A stretch of DNA of 64,000 bases from Chinchilla lanigera (Eukaryota; Chordata; Mammalia; Rodentia; Chinchillidae). Location of the stretch: contig NW_004955417.1 of NCBI RefSeq assembly GCF_000276665.1, positions 16,461,921-16,525,920 of the forward strand. Reading direction: 5' to 3'. The position numbers and the translations under genes are program-made. The notes below the pieces were generated by a model. That model was not told where the DNA came from. It ran no database searches and saw nothing but the letters and a program-made list of their open reading frames with translations. Positions 13,613-24,476 of the stretch are shown in pieces. Positions within the stretch are counted from its first letter, which is position 1, and every line of letters begins with the position of its first letter.

Positions 13613-15153
13613 GTCCACCTCTTGTAATCTTCACACAGAAGCACATTTCCTTAAACCATACTTAATTTCTAGATTATTGTTCTCTATTATGAACAATAGC
13701 AAGTTCATAATTCCACCTAGTACTATGCAAAAATACTGAGTATAATCAGAAATATAATAATCCCTTCCCCAAAGTCTCAACAGTTCCAGCAGTTTTCAAA
13801 AGTCCAAGTCTCTTCTGAGACTCCAGGCAAACTCTTAGCTATGAAACTCAAAATAATCAAAAGCAAGTTACTTAACCCCAATATACAATGGTACAGGATA
13901 AACATTCTCATTCCAAAAGGGAGATAGAGAAGGATAGAAAAGAATTAGACTGAAGCAGGACCAAAACCTAGAAGGACATACATTAAGTCCTATAGCTCCA
14001 TATTAGGGATCTGGGGCAAATGGTAATGACACATGAGTTTTAGAGGGCTTGAGCAGCCCCACCCCTAGGGCTTTCCTTGTTGCAGTTCATAGGGCCTCTT
14101 TGTTGGGCTAGCTGAACTCTTAGGCTGCAGCTTTCCTTGGCAGACATTCCACATTCCTGGCATTTCTGACTTCCAGGGGTCTCCACTGCACATTTGGCTT
14201 CATTCCCACACCTCTGTGAAGTGTCCTCTCAGAGGGATTGCTTGCCTGATCTCTTAGGCCCTCCTTTACAATCTGAGTGGAAGATTTCCTGACCCTACAA
14301 CTCTTACATTCTTCACATTAGCATCACGTGGATAATGCCAAAGTCAGCTGCCAGTCTGCGTAGTAGCTGGACAGCTATGGACTATGGCTATAGCAGCCTC
14401 TGAGATCTGGATGACTAAGCACAGTGTTGTGAATCCTGGGGAATCAACTCACTAAGAAGCCCTTCCTAAGCAGGGATCATAGGGACTCTTCTCAAAAGAA
14501 AGGTTTACAGTTTTGGCAGAATGAACTCACACTGGGTGGGATTCTTGCTGATTCTTGAGATGCCCTCAATTCATCTTCCTCCTTGTTTCTATACAAAGTA
14601 TTTACTCTCTTTTCAATGGTGCCAATAGCATTAGCAGCCATAGCTATTTTGGCTACGATTTTATTCATGGTTTCTTTTGGGACAATTTAAATTTTTCAAG
14701 TTTTTCTGTTCTGCCATTTGCCCCTGATTTTCATTATAAATGTGGAACAAAGCAACAGCCTGAACGGTGGGTTTCCCTGAAATTTCCCCCATCAGGTTCA
14801 TTAGTAGATTGCCCTAAATTTCAGTCTCCTGCAAAATCACAGGATATGGAAAAAATGGAGACAAATTTTCTGCCAAAGTATAATATACATGATCTCTTAT
14901 TCAAATTTCAATGGAGCTTTTGTTCCCAACTGAAATTTCCTGATCTTTGCTACTACTATCTGCATTTCTATCAGCATTCTGGTTTTCTGAGCTCTCACCA
15001 GAACCACCCATTCACTTGGCTTATTACTCTCTACAGTTTCTCCAGACCATGTCTCCAAAGCCTTTCAATCTCATCCAATAAACTAACTAATTCCAGAGTT
15101 TCTAAAATGGTGAGGTACTGTCACAACAATTTCATTCTCTGGTACCAATTTTC

Positions 15154-15497
15154 TGTATTGGCTTTCTCTGCTTCTGAGACATAATACCCAACACTCATAA
15201 CTTGATGGAGGACAGGATTACTTTAGCTCATAGCTTCAGGAGTTTCTGTATATGCTAGGCAGGGTCTAAGGTAGAATGGTCATGGTGGAAGAGAGTGGTG
15301 GAGCAAAGCTGCTTAGTTAATGGCAGTCAGAAAGCAGAGGAGGGGAATAATGCCAGACAGAAATGAGCAAAGAACTATATATAGTACTTAAGAACACACT
15401 TCCATGACCCACTCAGACACACCCAGGAACATTCTTTGGTAATCTGCTAGGAATTTTTTAGTGTAATGAGATTGACATATTAGGATTAACAATTACA
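15154..15497 (-). repeat. 5' LTR of the 13.3-15.5 kb MaLR element
   Basis: 344 bp in antisense orientation, TG to CA on the plus strand. It borders the primer-binding-like site on its left. The upstream promoter part of the LTR is at the right end. No TATA box is obvious. Confidence 0.85.
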
Positions 15498-15744
15498 CCT
15501 GCCTCAGATTATCACTGATATAGTTGTCTTCTAGGGCTCAGTTTAGACCTACTGGAAAGTTATCACAGGAACTAGAGCAGAAAACAGCAACAATAGACCT
15601 TTGAGTCTTTCCACTTTGCCCCAAGACCAATGGCAACTCTCACAGTTGTGATATACATGTAGGAGAAATGAAAGAATTAGTTGCTGGCTACCTTTTATGT
15701 ACCTTTCTCTGTGGAAAAGGTAAAACTATGGAGTTTTTCCCATG

Positions 15745-15768
15745 TTTTCTTCTCTCTGGAGAAGAAAA
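15745..15768. repeat. Perfect 10-bp hairpin between direct repeats
   Basis: TTTTCTTCTC pairs perfectly with GAGAAGAAAA across a 4-base loop TCTG. A 19-bp exact direct repeat, TGGAGTTTTTCCCATGTTT, lies on both sides at 15729-15747 and 15771-15789. I know of no function. It may be a replication-slippage product. Confidence 0.8.
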
Positions 15769-16199
15769 ACTGGAGTTTTTCCCATGTTTGATATGGAAAA
15801 ATTATTTATAAATCTCTTCTATTTTCTAAAGAAGATGTACCTCGTGACTATAGGGTCTCCTAGAAGGAAGATAATGGCTGGGGGCGGGGGGAGATAAACG
15901 AAGTTAAATTGAACTGCAAAAGAAACGAATCAAGATGGAAGCATTAGATCCAGGAAGGAGAAAATGTAGCCTGGAAAAGAGATCTGAGACCAACAAGAAT
16001 TAATCTAGGCATAATTAAAGTACACATTCAGCATCTTTAAAGCAAGATCTCCAAAGGTAGTGGCTTACATAAGACAGTTTATTTTCTGAGCATTTAATAA
16101 TTCAAGGATGACTCATTAGGCTCTTCTGGTTTTGAAAGATGTTTTAATTTCCAGTACTTTTTAAGGCACAGGAAATGCCTTAAAAAAGGCATTTTTTTA

Positions 16200-16222
16200 G
16201 CAACTTTAGTTGCTAAAGTTGC
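16200..16222. repeat. Perfect 10-bp inverted repeat
   Basis: GCAACTTTAG, loop TTG, CTAAAGTTGC. Just upstream is a second, weaker inverted pair, AAGGCA (16163) with TGCCTT (16176), repeated as AAAGGCA at 16185. GCAACTTTAA recurs at 16230. The cluster is compact but has no run of T after the stem that would mark it as a small RNA gene. Confidence 0.8.
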
Positions 16223-16537
16223 AAAACAAGCAACTTTAACTTTGAAAAGATGACCAGAAACTGCAGACATCATTATGGTTCATACATCAAGAGCATTATT
16301 TGGTTACATGAACACACTGGATGCAAGGTAAAAAACATATCATCCCTAGTCAAGAAGCTATATTCTCAGCTAAAATTCAGGGTTCCTGCTACTAGAAGTA
16401 AGAAGGTATATATGTCTATAGCATTACAACTTTTAGTTTCTGACCGTTCAACAACAGATAAATAGTAGGAAATTTGGAGGAAATTGCTCTATCCTTTTCC
16501 ACGTGTGAATTATTAATATCATGTGGGAATTAGTTTC

Positions 16538-16956
16538 TGTATTTTTTTTTTTTTTTGGTTCTTTTTCTGGTACCAGAAATCGAACTCACGACCTTGCGCT
16601 TGCCAGGCAGGTGCTGTGCCGCTGAGCTAAATCCCCAGCCCTTAGTTTCTGTATTGATGGTAAACAATATTAACACCCACAATTTAAAGGAGAGGTTTCA
16701 TTTGGCTTATTATTTCAGGGGATTCGGTCCGTAGACTGCTGGCTCTGAGTCAGAAACATTATGGCAGAAGGGCACAGATGAGAAAAATCAGGAAACAGAG
16801 CAGGAGAACAGCATCAGAGTGAAAGGGGCTGGAGACCATATATACTACTCAAGGTCACATCCTAGTGACCCACCCAGCTATACCCAGAAGTGTGTTTACT
16901 AACCGACTAAGTGTCTTTTAAGGCAAACATATTGACACAATGGAGCTTAATTACCA
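16538..16956 (-). mobile_element. Solo MaLR LTR, antisense, split by a SINE
   Basis: The LTR text ('aacacccacaatttaaagg', 'cagaagggcacagatgag', 'gtgacccacccagctatac') matches the LTRs at 13.3 and 15.2 kb. Its start, TGTATT at 16538, is separated from the rest by the SINE at 16544-16641. The right end is at about 16950-16956, and the next LTR starts immediately after in the opposite direction. Confidence 0.8.
16544..16641 (-). mobile_element. ID-like tRNA-derived SINE, antisense
   Basis: A poly-T run starts the element on the plus strand. It continues through GAACTCACGACC (antisense of the B-box area) and GCTGAGCTAAATCCCC (antisense of the A-box area). A perfect 14-bp target duplication TTAGTTTCTGTATT flanks it at 16530-16543 and 16642-16655. 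It lies within an MaLR LTR, so it is younger than that LTR. Confidence 0.95.
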
Positions 16957-16957
16957 C

Positions 16958-17383
16958 TGCTATGGTTTATATATAGATGTCCCCACAAAGCCTCATGCAC
17001 TCACAGGTGGTGCTTTTGGGATGTAGCTGAATCACAGGTGTATGATACTGGAACATGGGTGTGGGATAACTAGATTAATCCACCGATTGGTTTAACATAC
17101 CTGTGGGTGATAGAATTATTGAAGAGGAAACCCCACCCTAGCTGTGGATGGTACCATCAATGCCTGGATGGAATACATAGAGAAAGAAGAAAGACAGGCT
17201 CATTGCCTCCTACCTGCTCTGTCATGGACTGGGACTGTAACTCTTCCACCATGCTACCCTGCCTTGGAGCCAGCCAACTACGGATTGAAACTTGGACAAA
17301 CTGTGAGCTAAAATACACCTTTTCTCCTTTAACTTGTTGGTATTAGATATTGTGTCCCAGCAATGAGAAAAGTAACTGAGACA
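16958..17383 (+). mobile_element. Solo MaLR-type LTR, sense
   Basis: It starts TGCTATGGTTT and ends GTAACTGAGACA, both typical of the other sense LTRs here. It contains the 'ctccaccatgctaccctgcc' type region and the downstream motif 'tgtgagctaaaatacacc', followed by 'tattgtgtcccagcaatgag'. There is no paired LTR or interior. Candidate 5-bp flanks (ACCAC, AACAT) match at three of five positions. The frame at 17107-17346 is inside it and is not a gene. Confidence 0.8.
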
Positions 17384-19099
17384 AACATAATGTACATACC
17401 TACCTCTAGTCTTCCATATGTATATATATATTTATATATAAAATATATATATGTATATATTTAGTAAAATAAACATTGTTTACTAATATTTTGGAATGGT
17501 TTCTTTCTAATAAATGTACACAGCCAAGTTTTGCTTCAAAATTGGCATGCTGAAAGAAATGAAAGCTCCACCCAAGGATGGGGACAAATAAATTGTACAT
17601 TTATTATCTTGTTTCACTTCACAATAGCCCCATTATGAAGCTACCATCATCCCCTTATTAAAACAGAAAATGGCCTCAGAATGTGAAGAACAACCATTAG
17701 CCACACATCCAAGAAGTGACAAAGTTGGGACTTTCTCTGTAAAACACCACTTCCTAGGCCTATGCTACATCATCAGCCCTTCTCTGTTTCTTGCACTCTC
17801 TACCTTCTTTCCCCAGGAAAGGCCAAAAGCTTCACTGGGCCCAAAGATGCAGCTAATTTCACTCTGCCTTTTAATATCTATTCTCCCTTTTAGTTTCCAA
17901 GTGATGAACTCTCTGACAAAGAAAATCAAAATCAATTTAAGAAGAAAACTTTTAAATGGGATAAGGAAATATTACTCAGTTCGGAAACTTAGCCTTTAAA
18001 ATGCTTTCTTGCCTATAGAGACATGACAATTAACCTTTAAAGTATTTTAATTTAGCAGGTGATAGGGGAAAATCATTGGAATTAGTCTGTGTCTGTTCAG
18101 GGACTTTCACATGTGGTGAACAGTGACACAGTTACTTGTTAATTTGCCTCTGTGGGTAATTAAGAAACACCTTTCATGTCAACAGGTGGAGCAAAATTGA
18201 AGATTTCTATGACTATACAGTATCTATTAGCTAATGAGCTACTTTTAAAATAATGAGTATGTTTTTAAATGTGAACAATTTTGGCTCCATGGTAATATTC
18301 AACCTAAAAGGTCATGACATTTTTCTTGAGAAATCTAGGACTCTCCTGCCCACTAAAAACAGGCCACCCCATAAAGCAGCCCACCATCTCCTTGAAGTTG
18401 TGTAAAGCATCCCGCCACGCTTTGCTTTTCTGGTGAATGAAGAAATGTGGATATTCAATCAGAAGTGGGGCACAATAGGCACAGACCAAGACTTTGTAAG
18501 TATTTAGAAACACTCACTGAGTCTCCGCGTAAAACTCAAAAGAATGTATTCTCATAATGCCTTGCTGAAAACAGGAACCAGGGCCAGAAGTTAAGATCAC
18601 AGCAGAAATTATGACGGACTTTAACGGAAAACCCTCTCAGCTCTAAAGAGAGAAGATTTATTTGTGTGGTATCTATATCCGCATGGCCTTAAGTGAGGTC
18701 CATGAAAAACTCACCGCTTAAGGACTGCAGGCAGAAAGATTTCTGTTTGTAAAGCTGAAAATATTGCACATTGTATCACACTACTTGAGATACACATGAC
18801 ATATAAATATGCTGGCTCTCAAAAACTACTTTATATTTACTTTTGCTTAAAGTAATGTAATGTGTCAAAAACTCATTTAACCACTTAAACTTCCAGAAAA
18901 AGATATTAATATCCCGCCTTATCTCCAACCTACCACATATTTTTCATTTAGTAACCACAATGATCTTTGTGTAAAGTGTGAATCAGGTATTATACAAAAG
19001 TGGTCTCTGGCTTCACACCAACTCAGAATGAAAATGATAGTCATAGGCATGATCCACATGTCATTTATTAGCTGATCTCTCATCAGATTAATATCTGCT
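17384..19099. other. Gene-less, largely unique DNA
   Basis: A MIR-like trace at about 17600-17735 (cccattatgaag ... aagaagtgacaaagttggga) is the only repeat I can propose. The 109-codon frame at 17670-17999 overlaps it and shows no domain. The block 18030-18200 is repeat-free and rich in TAATT-type motifs (see findings). Confidence 0.5.
17417..17462. repeat. (TA)n palindromic microsatellite
   Basis: Alternating TA with two TATGTATATA blocks placed almost symmetrically around 'atataaaatata'. The run is self-complementary and could extrude a cruciform. Confidence 0.85.
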
Positions 19100-19285
19100 G
19101 GTGGGTCTTCCTAGACCACTCTATCATCTTGTTGCTTCTGGAAAATATCAATGCCCCTCCCACTGCAGTCCTCTTCCCTAGAACACACTTCCACTGATAT
19201 TTCTATACCTTTGTTATTCATTCTGTTCCTGATCTCTGCTCATATGTCACATTCTCAGAAAGATTTTACTTTCATAAGAAAAGCA
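19100..19285 (-). mobile_element. LINE-2 3' fragment, antisense, left half
   Basis: 'Gatctctgctcatatgtcac' followed by 'tctcagaaagattttact' matches the widespread antisense L2 phrase about small-town 'caggtctcagctcaaatgtcacctcc'. It is interrupted on the right by an L1 fragment, and the L2 text resumes at about 19890. Confidence 0.65.
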
Positions 19286-19888
19286 ATTCTACCTAAAAAA
19301 ACTGAAACTAGAAATTCCACTTACCTCAGTTTTAGATATCTTCCTTCAAGAGTTAAAGACATCCTGTTATAGCAATACATGCATATCCATGTTTATAGCA
19401 GCACAATTCATACAAACTAAACCTTAGAAGTGGCCTCTATGTCCACCCACAGGTGAACGAATAAAGAAAATGTGGTATTTACACACAATGGAGTACTACT
19501 CTACCATAACGAAAGATAAATTTGAGTCATTTGTAAGAAAATAGATACATCTTGAGACTATAATGTTAAATGAAATAAATCAGACACACAAGCTTAAATA
19601 TAGCATGGTTTCTCCTATATGAACTCAAGGTATGAATAAAGAGCAAAATAAAAGATAGATAATAAGATGTAGGGAGATATATTTTTTTCAAATGAGAAGA
19701 TCAAGGGATGGAGGGAGTTGGGAGGGAGAAGAAGGAAAGGGGATGTAAAAACGAATTAAAATGGGGTATGTATATGTATCAGCTGCACACAAGGAATATA
19801 AACCTTATGCTGACAAACATACTAATACAGAATATAATTTTAAAAAATTCTATCAAAAATAAACTTCTCTACATTTTAGATTCTTGCT
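19286..19888 (+). mobile_element. LINE-1 3' fragment, sense
   Basis: The order 'agcagcacaattca', 'gtccacccacaggtgaacga', 'tacacacaatggagtac', 'atgttaaatgaaataaatc' is the classic end of ORF2 and the 3' region of mammalian L1. An A-rich tail follows to about 19860. The copy is 5'-truncated and interrupts an older L2. It does not encode a usable protein. Confidence 0.85.
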
Positions 19889-20095
19889 TTTAGTTTTCTT
19901 CACAGTACTGGTCACTACATGATACTTTATAGAATTATTTACTAATTTGTTAGCTTATTTCTTGTCACTCCTACCAGAATGTAACTCTATTAGCAGTGAT
20001 GTTTTCTATTTTGCTTGCTTTTTTGTTGCAATTTTTATCCCTGACACATAGCAGGTGCTCAATAAATAAACATCAACTGAATGAATGATGAATAT
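19889..20095 (-). mobile_element. LINE-2 3' end, antisense, right half
   Basis: 'Gacacatagcaggtgctca' followed by 'ataaataaacatcaactg' and 'aatgaatgatg' is the characteristic antisense 3' end of L2. It continues the fragment at 19100-19285 across the L1. Confidence 0.8.
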
Positions 20096-22809
20096 CTTCA
20101 GGGCCATTAAGCACATTGTGCAATACATTTAAACTTTTCTGATTCTCGTAATACAAGACAACTGATGGATTTGATTATTTCAAACAATCAAATGCAAACA
20201 AACAAAAATAGAAAACTATAAGATCAGTTCTTTAGTGGGCAAAAATGTTTCACTGAGTTTTTCACTACATGCAGTTCTAGAAACCATTCCACAAAAGCAG
20301 CCTTAACTTTTTGCTGATATATATGAGGTTATAACTTCTCGGAAGAATTCTTCTACTTTTTTTCTAGTTTAGAATTTTTTCCACTCACAAAGTTAACCTA
20401 AAGATCTGCGTATTACAATTTGGTTTGATTGCCACTGGAGAATATTCAAAAATTCAATGATCTTCATTGAGGAAAAATCCAAAGTAATTTTATGGCAATA
20501 GAAATCCACTGAGTGGTTAAAATTTTTTTAATAGGTTAAATGTTCAATTTTGTTGCTTTGTAATTCCAGAGGACTCATATCAAGAAATCAGTTGTCTAAT
20601 TTCACATTATTTGTATTATGACTTTAATGACATTACAGTGAACTCAGAGCTCAACTATTATAACCTTTGACAAATCAGAGAAGAGCAATTAAATAAGGGT
20701 GTATTTCCCTGAATATGTCACAAATTGAGAATTGAGTATTATTCACAACCATCATGAACATCATAAGAAATTATTACCTTCACTTCAAAAGAGTCACTCA
20801 GTACCACTGAAGAATTATCTGTTTAAAAGACAAAGGAACAGGCATTAAAAATTATTATTAAATTCATTTCCCAGAAAACTTTAACTTTAACTGTCACTGA
20901 AAAACATAAATTATCACACTCTCCTCCTGGCTCAGCAATCATTTAGAAGTTGCTTTGCTTTTTTCAGTTTTCACAATTACGTGGACTGTACATAGTGAAC
21001 AGGAAAGAAAAAGCCTTTACATGGAATATTGGCAGCCTGAAAAGCCTCGGTGTGGACAGGTGCTCGAACAGGCTTGAATTCGTATTGGTTCAATGATGGG
21101 AGAACCTAAGAGGCTAAGTGGAAAGAGGACAAAACAACTGAGGCTAATTTGGGAGTTTCAACTAAAGTACAGAGAAGTGCTATATAATGTCAATGACTTC
21201 CATTGGCCCAGGGTCTGTTTAATTCACATGATAAAGAATGACTCAAGAATATCTGTGAACCCCATCTGTGGACGAGGAGCCTGAGGCACAGGCAAGCCAA
21301 GTAACTGTCCACTGTCTCACAGTTATTGCAATGAATCTTGAATTCCAATTTAACCTAGCATGCTGGTTTAGAATTCAGGCCAAAATTAGTCCATACAACA
21401 TATGGAAGTAGTTCAAGGGGTCACAGGCAGAAATTCAGGAATTAAGGAATCAGCCAGTTGAAAGGTGGTTTTACAAAGCTAAAAGCAAAAATTTGCTCAT
21501 AAGAAGAGAGAAAAAACGGTGCCAAGAGAGCAGATGAGGAAGATAGCTTGGTGAGAAGTATTTTTTAGCAACTCTCAGTTTTGAGCTCTAATCCCTTCCT
21601 TCAAGGGAGAGTGGACGTTGCTATCAGGAGCACGGTGGGCAGAGCTCTGAGCTCTGCCTCTGGGAATCTGAATAGCAGCAGAGAGAGGCTGAAAGGTTCA
21701 CTTGATGATGAGGGTAAGGCAAGGTTCTGCAGCTTGCTGAAAGTGACCTTCCTATTCTAAGGTGTGTCAAAGAATGTGTGACAATAACACACTAGAAATT
21801 AAAAAAAAAAAAAGGAAGAAGAAGAAGAAGAGGGAGAGAGAATTGACCTGGAAAATATAGAAACTTGTATTTCATTTAACTGTGTTGTTTCCCTAGTACC
21901 TAGAACAATGGTTGTTCGAACAGTGCCTAGATGTTCTATAAATAGTGACTGAATGGATGTAGTTCTGAGAAAGGAGGGACAGCTAAAGGCGAGCCGAGGC
22001 CCTGCTACATCACAGGAAAGGCAGCCCGCAGTGAGAGTAGCCCCAAAGTACATTCTGAATTCCCCATTGGGAAACTTTAGCATTTGAATATCTACTCTGC
22101 AAAATCTTTATAGATGAGAATATTGATGGGATCTTTTCTTCTATCCCACTCCCCTTCTTGCCCTAGATTAGCACCTGCACTCCCATTTTCCTCCAACAGG
22201 GCACTTATGTTCCCAAGTCCACCGGAGCACAGTGATATCTTACTGGGAGCTGGAAGTTGGCCATGAGGAGAGAATTTACACCATGGAAATCACCAGACAT
22301 TGCGCTAATACCCACACCCTGCTCCAACCAAAAGCCAGGTGTTAGACGTGTAGCAGGATCCACTGGCTACTCAGTTTATCCATGAGGGAAAAGGACAATA
22401 TTGTTAATATTCTGTTACAACTGTTTATAGGAGACAAAAATAAAGAGGTATTTTTATTTTTATTTCTCTGTAAGCTGTTTAAATTCTAAATACATGTAGA
22501 TATTTTGATATTTTATATAAATTTCTTGCTTACTTCTATTGCTTAATCCTCAATATTTTTGTTGCTTTTAATCACTTCCTTTGTTTTCAGTCATTTCCCC
22601 TTATATAATTTAAGTACATCAACTGCATGATTATTTAAAAAAAACATAGAATTCAACACAAGGGGTGCTTTATGGCCTGAATTTTAGCCTGAAATAAATA
22701 TAAAATAAGTGCCGAAAATAAATTACCTAAGTATGTAAGTAAGGAATGTAGTAAAAGGAACAGATATACCCAAAGATTTGTAAATGAAATAGAAATATGT
22801 GAAGTAGAA
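20096..22809. other. Gene-less DNA with a MIR trace, an L2 end and an A/GAA run
   Basis: A MIR-like phrase lies at about 21250-21330 (ccccatctgtggacgagg ... gaggcacaggcaagccaag). An antisense L2 3' end lies at about 21880-21960 (agtacctagaacaatgg ... ctataaatagtgactgaatg). A short A and GAAGAA run lies at 21799-21838. The 94-codon frame at 21799-22083 (-) reads through the run and the L2. No gene is supported. Confidence 0.55.
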
Positions 22810-22948
22810 GGTAATTTTTAAATGCTAACAAAGCGTTTGGATTCTGTTGAAAAGACTAAGAAAGTAGACAGACTCCTGGCAAGACAGATGAAGGAAGAGG
22901 GCCCAAAGAAATAAAGATAGCAATGAAAAAAAGCACATAAATATCTCT

Positions 22949-23156
22949 CAGTAGTTCTCAGTCAGGGCTGATTATGTCATCTAGGAAATAGTGGACAATG
23001 TCTGGGGACATTTTTATCATTACTCAGGGTGTGATATGAACATTTAGTGGACAGAGGACAGGTGATGCTGAACATCAAAAAATGCATAGGGTACTCCTTG
23101 AGAACAAGCTATCATCCACTCTAAAAAATCAACAGCACCCACTTTGAGAAATATTG
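22949..23156 (+). mobile_element. hAT-Charlie non-autonomous DNA transposon (MER20-like)
   Basis: It starts CAGTAGTTCTCAGTCAGGG and ends 'ttgagaaatattg', with 'aatgtctggggacattttt' and 'gacaggtgatgctgaacatc' in the expected places. This agrees with a roughly 210-bp MER20-type consensus as I remember it. MER5 relatives share the terminal CAGTGGTTCTC, so the subfamily name is less certain than the superfamily. Confidence 0.8.
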
Positions 23157-23455
23157 CTATAGATTAAAAAGACATCAGACAAATATAATAATCCCAATTC
23201 CTAGAAAAATATAATTTTAAACTGACCCCAGAAGAAATAAAAATCCTAAATACTCATTTAACAATTAAAAAGAACTAAAAACCTTTGCACAAATAAATCC
23301 TTAGGCTCAGATAGTTCTACAGGCAAGTATAATTAAATTTAAGGCACTGACAACCCAATCTCAACAAACTCTCCTAATTTTACTCTGTAGAGACAGTGGC
23401 CTGGACAGCAAAAAAAGAAAAATTAGCCCACATCTCTCATCATCATGAATACAAA

Positions 23456-23474
23456 GTATTATATATATATATAA
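23456..23474. repeat. Short (TA)n run
   Basis: About nine TA units within the old L1M. It lies next to the SINE at 23514, whose target duplication begins at 23501. Confidence 0.7.
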
Positions 23475-23513
23475 AAGATTAATTGGGCTTAGTGTTACAA
23501 AAATCTGTAAATA

Positions 23514-23596
23514 GGGGCAGGGGATTTAGCTCAGTGGCACAGCACCTGCCTGGCAAGCGCAAGGTAGTGAGTTTGAGTCCTAGTAATGGAAAAAAA
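23514..23596 (+). mobile_element. ID-like SINE, sense
   Basis: GGGGATTTAGCTCAGTGGC (A-box region) is followed by GCCTGGCAAGCGCAAGG, a degenerate B box (gtgagtttgagtcc) and an A tail. The target duplication AAATCTGTAAATA (23501-23513) recurs as AAATCGGTAAATA (23597-23609), with one mismatch. Confidence 0.93.
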
Positions 23597-24092
23597 AAAT
23601 CGGTAAATATAATTTTCCACATTAACTGACTAAAGAGAAACGCTTTTGTTTTTTCATAGATCAAAAAAAAAACAATTAAAAAGATCGAATTTAAGTTCAA
23701 GATAAAATTCTCCATAAACTATACTATTAATGGTACATAAACAACAACATTCTTTATAGCAAACATCACAAATCAGGAAAAAATATTTTAGAAACCACAT
23801 GAATATTACTATTATCACCACATCTTCCAGTACTCTCAGAACTTGTTAATTTTTTTTAAAAGATGAATAAATTAGGATAAAAAAGACTGAAAATAAAAAA
23901 TAAGATATTTCCAGGAAACATTATCCTTCACAGAATAATCAACAGATACGTTAGTAGAAAGGATGAAAGATGTTACCAAGGTGACCACCCATCCTTCTAT
24001 AGTGGAAACAATTAAAAGGAAGCTTGTCTTAAAAGAGCAAGAACCTCAAAAAAAAAAAAAATCACATTTGTAGAACTAAACCTAACAAAAGA

Positions 24093-24476
24093 TGTAAAAA
24101 ATTCTACTTTCTCATCGCTGAGGCGCAATACCCAATACCCACAATTTAAAGGAGGAACAGCTGAGATTTCAGTCCATAGTCAGCAGGCTCCAAGGGATCT
24201 GGCACAGCAGAGGAGGATAGCACAGAAGCAGTTCAAGGCAGGGCAGGAAAGGAAAGAGAGGTCAAGGAGCAATGAGGGAAGGAGAGAGACCTTTCCAGGC
24301 CATGCCCCCAGCAACCCTCCCACAGGCTTCACCTCCCAGCATCACATTTAGCTATGAACTCACCAGTGGACCAATCCACTAATGAGTATCCCACCCTCAT
24401 GATCCAATTGCCTCCCTAAAGACCCACCTAGGAGCACGTGAGGCTTTGGGGGGACGTGTAGCTATAAACCGTAGCA
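24093..24476 (-). mobile_element. Solo MaLR LTR, antisense
   Basis: TG at the left, then 'ctttctcatcgctgaggc', 'aatacccacaatttaaagg' and 'agtccatagtcagcaggct'. The right end is 'gctataaaccgtagca'. It matches the LTR at 7933-8301, with 'gctttggggggac' near the end in both. It is inserted in the L1M and no partner LTR is present. Confidence 0.85.

Larger units (their letters stand above)
13270..15497 (-). mobile_element. Complete MaLR LTR retrotransposon, antisense (LTR-interior-LTR)
   Basis: Two matching LTRs bracket the element: 13270-13612 (3' LTR) and 15154-15497 (5' LTR), 343 and 344 bp. Each begins TGTATT and shares blocks such as 'aggattaaca', 'cacacccaggaa' and 'cagaaagcagagg'. The interior (13613-15153) contains the primer-binding-like region next to 15153, which reads TTGGTACCAGAGAATG on the minus strand. 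Likely 5-bp target duplications are CCTGA (13265-13269) and CCTGC (15498-15502), one base apart. The 209-codon frame at 14555-15184 runs against the element and crosses into the LTR, so it is incidental. No gag or polymerase reading frame is visible, as expected for this non-autonomous group. Confidence 0.88.

Noticed and set aside
14555..15184. 209-codon open frame on the plus strand
   Set aside because: It lies antisense inside the MaLR interior and crosses into the LTR at 15154. No domain is visible and its composition is that of chance translation.
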